Under the pieces are notes generated by a model. That model was not told where the DNA came from. It did no database searches and saw only the letters and a list, made by a program, of their open reading frames with translations. Positions 8,091 to 16,144 of a stretch of DNA of 57,103 nt are shown in pieces. Source of the stretch: Fimbriimonadaceae bacterium. Lineage in GTDB: Bacteria; Armatimonadota; Fimbriimonadia; Fimbriimonadales; Fimbriimonadaceae. The position numbers were made by a program, and so were the translations under genes. The DNA lies in the NCBI GenBank assembly GCA_025934835.1, contig JAICWL010000009.1, positions 1-57,103 on the forward strand, in the 5' to 3' direction. Position 1 is the stretch's first letter; each line of letters opens with the position of its first letter.

Positions 8091-9434
8091 ATGGGGCAGT
8101 TCTTTCCGGCGTTCAAAGCTTACGACGTTCGCGGAAAGGTCCCGGGCGAACTCAATGCGGACATCGCATACCGGATAGGCCGTGCGTTCGCAGACGAGAT
8201 CAAGCCCAAGACCGTGTGCGTCGGCTACGACATCCGGCTTAGCGGGCCGGAGCTTTACGACGCGTTTGCGCGGGGCCTGAACGATTCCGGCGTGGACGTC
8301 GTGCACCTGGGTCTCGTCGGCACGGAAATGGTGTACTTCGCGACAGCATTTTACGGATACGACGGCGGCTGCATGATCACGGCGAGCCACAACCCGCCCG
8401 AGTACAACGGCATGAAGATGGTGCGCTCGGAGAGCAGGCCGATCAGCAGCGATTCGGGCCTCTCCGAGATCGAGAGGCGGGCGTACGAGGCCCGCTGGGA
8501 GCGATCCGGCGCCGGCAGCCGGCAAGACAAGCATATCTACGACGACTTCGTGGAGCACTTGCTGGGAATCGTGCCCTCGGCGAGCCTCGCGCCGATACAG
8601 GTGCTCTGCGACGCCGGGAACGGCGCCGCCGGCTTGGCGCTGAACCGACTCCTGCCGCTGACGCCTATCAAGGCCCTCCGCAGGCTGTTCGAACCGGACG
8701 GAACGTTTCCAAACGGTGTCCCGAACCCGATCCTCGAGGAATCACGCGCCGGAACCATGCAGGCGATTCGCGAGGCGGACGTCGATTTCGGCGTTGCTTG
8801 GGACGGCGACTATGACCGATGCTTCTTCTTCGATGGAAAGGGCGAGTTCATCGAGGGGTACTACATCGTGGGGCTCATCGCGGAGGCGATCCTGCGAGAC
8901 TTTCCGGGCGAGAAGATCGTTTACGATCCCAGGCTGACTTGGAATACCATCGATGTGGTGAAAAGGCATGGGGGCGTGCCCGTGATTTGCAAGAGCGGGC
9001 ATGCGTTCATCAAGGAGAAGATGCGCGCTGAGGACGCGATCTACGGCGGCGAGATGAGCGCGCACCATTACTTCAAACAGCATTGGTATTGCGACTCAGG
9101 CATGATTCCGTTCCTTCTCGTCAGCAAGTTGGTCGGCGCGGCGGGCCGACCGTTAGGCGGCATGGTCGCGGACATGATCCGCAACTACCCGTGCTCCGGG
9201 GAGATCAACAGCAAAGTCGCCGACGTCGCCGCGGTCCTCGCGCGAGTCGAGGCCGCATACTCCAGCGGCAACATCAGCCACCTGGACGGCCTAAGCGTGG
9301 AGTTTCCCGACTGGCGGTTCAATCTCCGGGGCTCGAACACCGAGCCGGTGATCCGCCTGAACGTCGAATCGCGTGGCGACGCGCAGCTTATGGAAGCGAA
9401 GACTCGCGAGATTCTGGAGCTGGTTCGCTCCTAG
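8091..9434 (+). CDS. manB: Phosphomannomutase/phosphoglucomutase
   Basis: Interconverts hexose 1- and 6-phosphates for nucleotide-sugar and polysaccharide synthesis. The 447 residues have the four domains of the alpha-D-phosphohexomutase family: the phosphoserine loop TASHNPPEYNGMK (serine near 102), the metal loop DGDYDR, the sugar loop GGEMSAHHYF, and the phosphate-binding loop RGSNTEPVIRL. These fit the AlgC/ManB subgroup; the exact sugar preference is not certain. It is not GlmM by its loops. The 3' end overlaps the convergent permease gene by 47 bp. Confidence 0.92.
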   Translation: MGQFFPAFKAYDVRGKVPGELNADIAYRIGRAFADEIKPKTVCVGYDIRLSGPELYDAFARGLNDSGVDVVHLGLVGTEMVYFATAFYGYDGGCMITASHNPPEYNGMKMVRSESRPISSDSGLSEIERRAYEARWERSGAGSRQDKHIYDDFVEHLLGIVPSASLAPIQVLCDAGNGAAGLALNRLLPLTPIKALRRLFEPDGTFPNGVPNPILEESRAGTMQAIREADVDFGVAWDGDYDRCFFFDGKGEFIEGYYIVGLIAEAILRDFPGEKIVYDPRLTWNTIDVVKRHGGVPVICKSGHAFIKEKMRAEDAIYGGEMSAHHYFKQHWYCDSGMIPFLLVSKLVGAAGRPLGGMVADMIRNYPCSGEINSKVADVAAVLARVEAAYSSGNISHLDGLSVEFPDWRFNLRGSNTEPVIRLNVESRGDAQLMEAKTREILELVRS

Positions 9435-10764
9435 CTTGGCGTCTGCGTGCCAAGGCGTAGACGATCGGTCCCGAGGCAAGAGCCGCGGCAGACAGCGCCA
9501 GAGCCCCGGCGCCTTCCGCTTGATACTGGCTGTAAGCCGCGAAAGCAACGAGCGCAGATGGCGACAGGACGACAAGCCATATCACCGGCCAGCCCCCAGG
9601 AATTCGAAACGGGCGGGACAAGTCGGCGGCCTTCTTTCGGAGCACGGCCAGCGCCGCGAGCTCCAACATGATGCCGCACGAGTAGACGATCACGTCGATG
9701 ACCGCGAGGCGCTCGAACGAGCTGTAGCTTAGCACCGTGTACACCGCGGCGCTCACCAAGATCGCCGTGACCGGGGTGCCGTATCGCGGATGCAGCTTCG
9801 CCAGCGAGCGCGGGAGCAATCCGTCCTCGGCGAGCACGAACGGAATGCGGCTCGATGCCAGAAGCGTCGAGCCAAACAGTCCGGCATAGGCGATCAGGCC
9901 GGCAATCGTAACCGCCGCAGCGAACCACTTTCCTTCAATCGCGCCGGCTACCGTCACCCAAGCTCCATCCACCCAGTCCGCGGGGTTGGGAAGGTAGGCC
10001 ATGCCGACGACGCTTGGCACGAGATACGAAGCGATTACAAGCGGCATGCACCAAGCGATCGCCCGCGGGAACGAGGTTTGCGGCTGGTCAGTCTCACCGG
10101 CCACGGTGGACATCGAATCCCACCCGAGGTAGTTCCACATGACTGCGAACAGCCCGGCGGACAATGCCGCGCCCGCGGTCTGGCCCTGCGCCGTAAGCGG
10201 ATGGACGACCGACGAAGGATTCGCCAGCACCTTGTTCATACCGAGCGCGGCCAAGGCGACGAACGGCAACAGCAGCGCCACGCCCATGGCGATGGACGCG
10301 CGGCCAATAGTGCGGGCCCCGCGCAGATTGCCCCAAGTGAGCGGCACCACCACCAGGAGGCCGACCAGCCACTTCACTACCGGTTGCGATTCGATAGGCG
10401 TTCCGTAACCGTACAACTTGGCGATCGTGGCCACATAAGCGGCGAATAGTGTTGGATACACGGCACAATCGACCCAAGAATAGACCCAAGTCCACCATCC
10501 GCAGAGAAAGCCCCAAAACGGTCCGAGCGCCCGCTTGGTCCACACGTAATATCCGCCTTCGGCGGGTATGGCGGAGGCGAGCTCCGCCGTCATCAGCGCG
10601 GCGGGAGCCGCCCAAACGACCGGCGTCAGAAGTATGAGAATGATCGCCATGCCATGGCCGGACTGCATCACCTCCTCGAGGCCATATGGCCCGCCGCTGA
10701 CGCAGAAGTAGATCGTGGCCAACAGCGGCGCCCATCCCAATGCGCGGCGGCTCGGCTTCACCAC
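9388..10764 (-). CDS. APC-family amino acid permease
   Basis: 458 residues with about 12 membrane helices, of the APC superfamily. The N-terminal helix has the typical GGPYGLEEV signature, followed by AELASAIPAEGGYYVW, which is close to the substrate-binding region of APC transporters. It likely imports an amino acid or polyamine across the inner membrane; the substrate cannot be read from sequence. The tail is short, basic and polar (RRRQARSEPAPESRESS). Its last 47 bp overlap the end of manB on the other strand. It is divergent from priA, with only 43 bp between the starts. Confidence 0.88.
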   Translation of the reverse strand: MVKPSRRALGWAPLLATIYFCVSGGPYGLEEVMQSGHGMAIILILLTPVVWAAPAALMTAELASAIPAEGGYYVWTKRALGPFWGFLCGWWTWVYSWVDCAVYPTLFAAYVATIAKLYGYGTPIESQPVVKWLVGLLVVVPLTWGNLRGARTIGRASIAMGVALLLPFVALAALGMNKVLANPSSVVHPLTAQGQTAGAALSAGLFAVMWNYLGWDSMSTVAGETDQPQTSFPRAIAWCMPLVIASYLVPSVVGMAYLPNPADWVDGAWVTVAGAIEGKWFAAAVTIAGLIAYAGLFGSTLLASSRIPFVLAEDGLLPRSLAKLHPRYGTPVTAILVSAAVYTVLSYSSFERLAVIDVIVYSCGIMLELAALAVLRKKAADLSRPFRIPGGWPVIWLVVLSPSALVAFAAYSQYQAEGAGALALSAAALASGPIVYALARRRQARSEPAPESRESSLP

Positions 10765-10807
10765 GGCATCTTAACCCGGCGGGCAGGGGCTGCGCTACAC
10801 TCCTGAG

Positions 10808-13222
10808 GTGACTCGCGTTCGCGTCGCCGACGTGGCCCTCGACCCCAGATCGGGCGGTAGCGACGCGCTTTACACCTATCTCGCTTCCGATCGGACTTCA
10901 CTCGGAGATGCGGTCATTGTGCCGCTGGGAAAGAGGAGCGAATTCGGGTTTGTCGTCGCCGAATACGAAGCAACGGCCGAAGACCTCGGGTTTCCGCTGG
11001 AGTCCCTCAAGCCGATCCGATCCACGATCGAGGGCATCAGCCTGCCGGCCGGCGTGATCGAGCTGTCGCGGTTCGTTGCGGAAGAGTGCCTTTGCCCGCT
11101 CCCCGTCACGCTTTCGGCCGCCACTCCTCCCGGTATTCGCGACCGGCTCGTGGCGGGTTGGAAGATCATTCAAGGGGCGCCCGCCGTCCAGGTAACGCCG
11201 ATGCAGGCCGAGGTGCTGCGGACGCTGCGCGAGACGGGCGGCGAGATCTTGGAGTCTCGGAGCAAGAAGCTCGATCCGGGAATATCGCGCGCGCTGCGAT
11301 CTCTTCGGGCCAAGGGCTTGGTCGAGCAGGTGACACGTCTCGTTCCGCCGCCCGAGCGAGCCAAAAGCCAGGCGCTGCTCCGACTCTGCGGCGATGCGGC
11401 GAAGATCGAGAGCTTTCTGGCGAGGGACGGGAAGCGCCGCCCGGCTCAGGCCCTCACGATCATGAGACTCCAGTTGACCGAGTCGGCAGCACTGACGGCC
11501 GGAGAGATCAAGTCGCTGGCGGGGGTCACGGACGCCACGCTTAAGGCGTTGCTCGAAGCGGGGCTGCTGGAGATGGATGGCGAATCGCCGCGCACCGATG
11601 CTCGGGCCCCGGAGCCGAATGCCGACCAGAGGCTAGCGATCGACGCGATCGCATACGCATCCCAGTCGGGCGAGCACGCATCGTTTCTGCTGTTTGGAGT
11701 CACCGGCAGCGGCAAGACCGAGGTGTACCTTCGGGCGGCGTCCGAGGCGTTGCGCGCGGGCCGGCAGGTGCTGTACCTCGTGCCCGAGATCGCTCTCGCC
11801 GCGCAGGCGATCTCTCAACTTCGCGAGCGGTTCGGCAAGACGGTCGCCGTGCTTCATTCCAACCTGTCGGCGACGGAACGTCTTCAAAACTGGCTCAAAA
11901 TCCGGTCCGGGCAAGCCTCGGTGATACTGGGCGCTCGCTCGGCGCTCTTCGCCCCGCTCGAAAACATCGGCCTGATCGTCCTCGACGAAGAGCATGAGGG
12001 CGCGTACAAGCAGGAGTCGGCCCCGCGCTACCACGCCAAGCGTCTTGCGATGTTCCTCGGCAGAATGCACCGCTGCCCGGTGGTACTCGGCTCGGCCACG
12101 CCGAGCGTCGAGAGCTTTCATGAAGCGGAATCGGGCGAGGACGGGCGCGGCTTGACTTTGGTCTCGCTGCCGAGCAGGGCGGCGAGCGCCTCATTGCCCA
12201 CGGTGGTGATCCGAGACCTCACCGAGGGCTATAAGCTGGGAAGGCCGGGGATCTTGAGCCCGGACCTGCAGGACGAGGTCTGGAAGACGCTCGATCGGGG
12301 CGAGCAGGTCATCCTGTTCCTGAACCGTCGCGCATACGCCCCATTTATCATCTGCCGCGACTGCGGGCATCAATTCATGTGCCCGAACTGCTCGGTGTCG
12401 CTGTCATTTCATCGCCGGGACGGCCGACTGCGGTGCCATCACTGCGGCTATAGCGAGCGGCCTGCGGACTCATGCCCCAAATGCGGCGGAGTTCGGCTGA
12501 ACCCGTTCGGTGTGGGAACGGAGAAGGTCGAGGAAGCGGTGCAGACGCTGTTTCCGGACGCGCGGGTTGCGAGGCTGGATAGGGACATAGCGCGCCGCAA
12601 AGGAGCCCTGGAGCAGATTCTGGCGGAGTTTCGCAGCGGCGACATCCGGGTTCTCGTCGGCACACAGATGGTGGCCAAGGGCCTCGATTTCCCGAATGTG
12701 ACTCTGGTGGGAGTAATCGCCGCCGACGTATCTCTGAACATCCCAGACTTTCGATCCTCCGAGCGGACCTTCCAGCTTCTCTCGCAGGTGGCTGGCCGGG
12801 CCGGGCGCGGCGCCTCGCCTGGCAAAGTCATCATCCAGACGTTTAATCCGGACCATGTGGCCGTGCGCGCGGCGCAATCACATGACTATCTGAGGTTTTA
12901 CGAGACGCTGAAGACGGAGCGCCTGGAAGCGGGATATCCGCCTTTCAGCAGGTTGGTGAACATCGTCCTGTCGGGCGAGGACCGCTCGCAAGTCGCCGCA
13001 GCATCCGCGGAGGTGGCGGCCAAGCTACGGACGGCCGCCGAGTTCGCGGTGCTCGGGCCGTCCGATTGTGTGGTCGAGAGGCTGCAATCGAAGTGGCGGC
13101 GTCACGTGCTCGTGAAGTTGCCCGCGAACAGCCCCGCGTCTCGAGTGGGCGACCTGCTGCTAGGCTACGAACCGAAAGGGGTCCACGTTGTCATCGACGT
13201 GGACCCCTACTCGCTGATGTAG
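10808..13222 (+). CDS. priA: Primosomal replication protein N' (PriA helicase)
   Basis: Restarts stalled replication forks by loading the replicative helicase. The 804 residues show the N-terminal 3'-DNA-binding domain (~1-105), Walker A GVTGSGKTEVYL at ~300, the DEEH Walker B motif in VLDEEHEGAYKQ, and an eight-cysteine zinc region (CRDCGHQFMCPNC, then CHHCGY and CPKCGG). Helicase motifs V and VI follow (LVGTQMVAKGLDFPNV, QVAGRAGRG). The start is GTG at 10808. Length and motif order are normal. The final codons lie in a strong hairpin at 13178-13207. Confidence 0.97.
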   Translation: MTRVRVADVALDPRSGGSDALYTYLASDRTSLGDAVIVPLGKRSEFGFVVAEYEATAEDLGFPLESLKPIRSTIEGISLPAGVIELSRFVAEECLCPLPVTLSAATPPGIRDRLVAGWKIIQGAPAVQVTPMQAEVLRTLRETGGEILESRSKKLDPGISRALRSLRAKGLVEQVTRLVPPPERAKSQALLRLCGDAAKIESFLARDGKRRPAQALTIMRLQLTESAALTAGEIKSLAGVTDATLKALLEAGLLEMDGESPRTDARAPEPNADQRLAIDAIAYASQSGEHASFLLFGVTGSGKTEVYLRAASEALRAGRQVLYLVPEIALAAQAISQLRERFGKTVAVLHSNLSATERLQNWLKIRSGQASVILGARSALFAPLENIGLIVLDEEHEGAYKQESAPRYHAKRLAMFLGRMHRCPVVLGSATPSVESFHEAESGEDGRGLTLVSLPSRAASASLPTVVIRDLTEGYKLGRPGILSPDLQDEVWKTLDRGEQVILFLNRRAYAPFIICRDCGHQFMCPNCSVSLSFHRRDGRLRCHHCGYSERPADSCPKCGGVRLNPFGVGTEKVEEAVQTLFPDARVARLDRDIARRKGALEQILAEFRSGDIRVLVGTQMVAKGLDFPNVTLVGVIAADVSLNIPDFRSSERTFQLLSQVAGRAGRGASPGKVIIQTFNPDHVAVRAAQSHDYLRFYETLKTERLEAGYPPFSRLVNIVLSGEDRSQVAAASAEVAAKLRTAAEFAVLGPSDCVVERLQSKWRRHVLVKLPANSPASRVGDLLLGYEPKGVHVVIDVDPYSLM
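13178..13207. terminator. Hairpin in the 3' end of priA
   Basis: An 11-bp perfect inverted repeat, GGGGTCCACGT at 13178-13188 and ACGTGGACCCC at 13197-13207, with an 8-base loop. It ends 15 bp before the priA stop codon and just outside the convergent gene at 13228. There is no run of T on either side, so it is not a classical intrinsic terminator. It may mark the border between converging transcripts. Because it lies in coding sequence it may also be chance. Confidence 0.3.
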
Positions 13223-13227
13223 AAGGC

Positions 13228-13674
13228 TTACTGGCCGCCAGTGGTACTGGCGCCGTTCGAGTCTCCACTGCTCGGTGCGTTGCTATTCGGCGTGGAACCC
13301 GGAGCCGGGGTGGTGGGCGCCGGTGTGTGGTCGTGCACGATGATCGTGTTGTCCCTCGGCGGGTTCACCACTACGGGCGGCGAGCTTGGCGGGCTCTGCA
13401 CCACGGAAGGCGGCGTCACAACCACGTTCGGCTGGCTCGGCACCTGCGTCGTCGTGGTGGTGTCGTGCTCGATTACCGATGGCGCAGCCGTGGCTGCCGG
13501 CTGTCCGGCTGCGTATGCCCACCAGATCAGCAATGCCAGAACGACCAGCGCGACGATCACCAGCGCAATTGCCGCCCCGGACGAGCCATCACGCTCGACT
13601 ACTACAGGATTGTCGCGTTCAACGACCGTGTCAACGGGCGTGTTCACATCGACCACTCGCTTTCGATAAACCAT
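13228..13674 (-). CDS. Single-pass membrane protein with Pro/Ser/Thr-rich outer tail
   Basis: 148 residues. A short, mostly cytoplasmic N-terminus (MVYRKRVVDVNTPVDTVVER) is followed by one membrane helix at ~33-56 (AAIALVIVALVVLALLIWWAY). The rest is a low-complexity tail rich in Pro, Ser, Thr, Val and Asn. The start at 13674 is chosen because AAAGGAGA lies 6 bp upstream; the longer frame to 13722 lacks such a site. The family and function are not recognised. It follows the OstA/LptC-like gene on the same strand after a 126-bp gap. Confidence 0.6.
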   Translation of the reverse strand: MVYRKRVVDVNTPVDTVVERDNPVVVERDGSSGAAIALVIVALVVLALLIWWAYAAGQPAATAAPSVIEHDTTTTTQVPSQPNVVVTPPSVVQSPPSSPPVVVNPPRDNTIIVHDHTPAPTTPAPGSTPNSNAPSSGDSNGASTTGGQ

Positions 13675-13800
13675 TTGTGCTCTCCTTTTGCGCCCCCGCG
13701 GTGGCTGTCGGCGCCGCCGCACGATGGGTAGGAGTAGGACTCGTGCGCGAGTGAACGAGTTTCCAAGCTGATGGGACTCCTGGGTCTCCGGGTCCCGCTA

Positions 13801-15288
13801 TTAGTGTCCGCCGCCGGCCTTCGTCGGAGGCGGGGCGGCAGTTTTCTTGTCGTCCGGCTTCGCTTGGTCTTTGTTCGGCTGATCCTTCTTGGGCAGGTCC
13901 TCGTCGTCCGCGTGGAAGCTTCCGACTATGCCTTCGCCTTCGTACTCGTCATCGTCCTCTTTCGTGGAAACGGTGAAGTTCGAGGCGAGAAGATCGTCGC
14001 CGATGGAATCCTTGAAATGCGTGTCCTTCTTGCCGGGCGTGCTGTTCAGCAGCAGCGTTTCCTTTTCGCCGTCGTAAAAAGCGTCGTGGCAGTCGATGGT
14101 CCGCCAGCGGCTACCCGGAAGAAGCTGGTGCGCTCGCGGCGAGCCGACGATCTTGGCTCGGCGATGCCCCTTCGCATACCAATACTCGATGCTGGGCGCG
14201 CTCACATGGAGCGGGTAGTTCCGAAGCGTATCCGGGTTCTGCAACTCGTCATCCAGCTTCTTGTCCTCTGGGCTCCGGCTCGATGGAGCGCTAGGGCGCT
14301 TGGCGGCCACCGCGCCCGGCACGGCCGGCCGGAATGGCTCGATCTCGCCGTTATCGGGCACTTGAGCGGTGGAGAGACCCTTGGCCTCCTCCTCCTTGGA
14401 CTTCACGAGCATTTGCACGTCGCCGGTCAGCACCGCGCGCTTTTCCTTACGGTATACGACGACCTTGTCCGCGACGAGGTCGGCCTTGGCGGAATAGTAG
14501 TGCACCCTGCCCGTTGCGGTCAGCACGTCGGTCTTGGTGTCGCGCTCCAGCAGCGGCGCGCTGACCACGATCTCGCCGTCGGTGGCCGTGCCTTCGATAT
14601 AGGTCTGCGAGTGGGTCTTCGTGCCACCGCTCTTGACCCGCTCACATTGGATATCCCATTTGGTGGGAGGCCCGGTATCGACGGCCTGGGGGTCTTGCAG
14701 GACCTTGAGCGTTCCGACGTAATGGATCGGGCCCGCCTCGAACGCGCCCGAGGCTAGGCGATACCGTAGCGCGCCAGCGGTAATTTGCCCGTCCATCAGG
14801 CGTCCTTTGAGCGGATTCGGCAGCGTCACGAGCCCTCTGCGCTTATCGAACGTGAGCGCCCTGCCGGAAAGATCGAAGTTGGCGTTCTTCGCGTGGACGC
14901 CGCCTTGGACGCTTAGCGTCTGGAGGCCCATATTCCAGTTGCCCGTGAGGGCGTCGAACTGGATCGGCCCACCCTTATCCGGGCCGAAGACCTTGCCATT
15001 TGTGATGTCGAAAAGACTGAAATCCTGCCGATCCCGCCGGACGTCGATGCGACCGACCTGGGCCTCGGTAACGAGCTTGGAGCCGGAGTAGTGCCGAAGA
15101 TGCACGTCGTCCAAGCGAATTCCGACGCTGTTGGCGGCAGCCGACGAGTCGCGCCGGTAGGCTGCGAACGGGTCGAGCCGGATGAACTGCCTCAGATAGC
15201 CGTAGCCCAAGCCTACGCCGACGCCCAAGGCTCCGGCGATGGCCAGGTTCCTGGCCGCGTTGGCCGTAGCGCTACTGAAGCGTGACAT
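13801..15288 (-). CDS. OstA/LptC-like envelope protein
   Basis: 495 residues with one N-terminal membrane anchor (AIAGALGVGVGLGYGYLRQF, ~17-36). A long extracytoplasmic part follows, built of the repeating beta strands seen in LptA/LptC/OstA-N domains, for example LVTEAQVGRIDVRRDRQDFS (~70-90) and ADLVADKVVVYRKEKRAVLTG (~265-285). Proteins of this type carry lipopolysaccharide or another lipid across the periplasm. The C-terminus is charged and rich in Lys, Pro and Asp. It overlaps the end of the upstream lipoprotein gene by 17 bp. No LptB, LptF or LptG gene is next to it, so its substrate route is unknown. The OstA relation is likely but not certain over the full length. Confidence 0.65.
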   Translation of the reverse strand: MSRFSSATANAARNLAIAGALGVGVGLGYGYLRQFIRLDPFAAYRRDSSAAANSVGIRLDDVHLRHYSGSKLVTEAQVGRIDVRRDRQDFSLFDITNGKVFGPDKGGPIQFDALTGNWNMGLQTLSVQGGVHAKNANFDLSGRALTFDKRRGLVTLPNPLKGRLMDGQITAGALRYRLASGAFEAGPIHYVGTLKVLQDPQAVDTGPPTKWDIQCERVKSGGTKTHSQTYIEGTATDGEIVVSAPLLERDTKTDVLTATGRVHYYSAKADLVADKVVVYRKEKRAVLTGDVQMLVKSKEEEAKGLSTAQVPDNGEIEPFRPAVPGAVAAKRPSAPSSRSPEDKKLDDELQNPDTLRNYPLHVSAPSIEYWYAKGHRRAKIVGSPRAHQLLPGSRWRTIDCHDAFYDGEKETLLLNSTPGKKDTHFKDSIGDDLLASNFTVSTKEDDDEYEGEGIVGSFHADDEDLPKKDQPNKDQAKPDDKKTAAPPPTKAGGGH

Positions 15289-16144
15289 CCTTCTCGATCA
15301 CCTGGTTCTGCTGCGTCAAAGTTACGTTCTGGTTCGGCGCCGTGTGAAGGCCGTTTTGATACGAGATCGTGTAATCGCCCGCCGGCGCCCAGAAGAAGTA
15401 CCGATCGTCCGAACCCACGGTGTACACCCGCACCGGATTGCCGTTTTGTAGAAGGGTGACCGTCGTTCCTTGTGCAAGCGAACTCGGCGACACCCGTCCC
15501 CAGATATTGTACGGCCCAGGAGGCGGAGTCGTGTCGGTTGATGGGACCAACAGGACGTCGTCGATTGTTACGACACCCGCGCTGGCGGCCGTAGTGGGGT
15601 TAAAGCTCGCCGCGAAAAAGCCGGTAGCTCGAGCCAAACCGGTGATGCCCAAAAAGCCCGACGGGTTCTGGCTGGAATAGGCGACGTTCGGTATCGAATA
15701 GACGCCTGTCGAATCCGTCGTCGCAGAATGGCCGCCGAAGCTCACCGTTGCTCCGGCAACCGGCTGGCTGTTGGTCGAGTTCAGAACGCGCCCGTTAACG
15801 GTGACCTTCTCCGGACCGATCCAAAGATCGCCCACATCGGTCGTGTCGGTTGCCGGAGGGAATGTGAACGAGAAAACGCTCCAGGACTGAATCTTCGGAT
15901 CGACGAGTACGGTCGTTGCTCCGGTCGACGCGTTCAGCTCGAACGAGCCGTCCGCGGGCGAGGTCGTCGTGGAAACCGAACCAGCTTGAACCCCCGCCGC
16001 CGGATTCGCGGGACCGTCTGTCACGACGCTCAGCACCCTTCCCGTGAGCAGCACCGTGCCGGATCCGCCGCCGGACCCCCCGCCGCCGCAAGCAGCGCAG
16101 AGCGCGATGAACGCAGCGGCCAGGATCCAGAGGACGAATCTCAT
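15272..16144 (-). CDS. Lipoprotein with carboxypeptidase-regulatory-like domains
   Basis: 290 residues. The N-terminus has a signal peptide with a lipobox (FIALCAAC) followed by a Gly/Ser linker (CGGGGSGGGSG), so it should be lipid-anchored outside the inner membrane. The rest has beta-sandwich CarboxypepD_reg-like repeats, for example GRVLNSTNSQPVAGATVSFGG at ~95-115 and a final repeat near VTLLQNGNPVRVYTVG. No catalytic residues are seen; this fold usually serves in binding. It starts in a 4-bp ATGA overlap with the end of the 900-residue gene and probably shares its operon. Confidence 0.7.
   Translation of the reverse strand: MRFVLWILAAAFIALCAACGGGGSGGGSGTVLLTGRVLSVVTDGPANPAAGVQAGSVSTTTSPADGSFELNASTGATTVLVDPKIQSWSVFSFTFPPATDTTDVGDLWIGPEKVTVNGRVLNSTNSQPVAGATVSFGGHSATTDSTGVYSIPNVAYSSQNPSGFLGITGLARATGFFAASFNPTTAASAGVVTIDDVLLVPSTDTTPPPGPYNIWGRVSPSSLAQGTTVTLLQNGNPVRVYTVGSDDRYFFWAPAGDYTISYQNGLHTAPNQNVTLTQQNQVIEKDVTLQ

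Noticed and set aside
13178..13207. The priA-end hairpin as a definite bidirectional terminator
   Set aside because: It lies in coding sequence and lacks T-runs on either side; kept only as a low-confidence feature.
12448..13731. Several overlapping frames across priA and the following gene, some with Arg-rich sequence
   Set aside because: priA and the membrane protein on the minus strand account for all conserved sequence.
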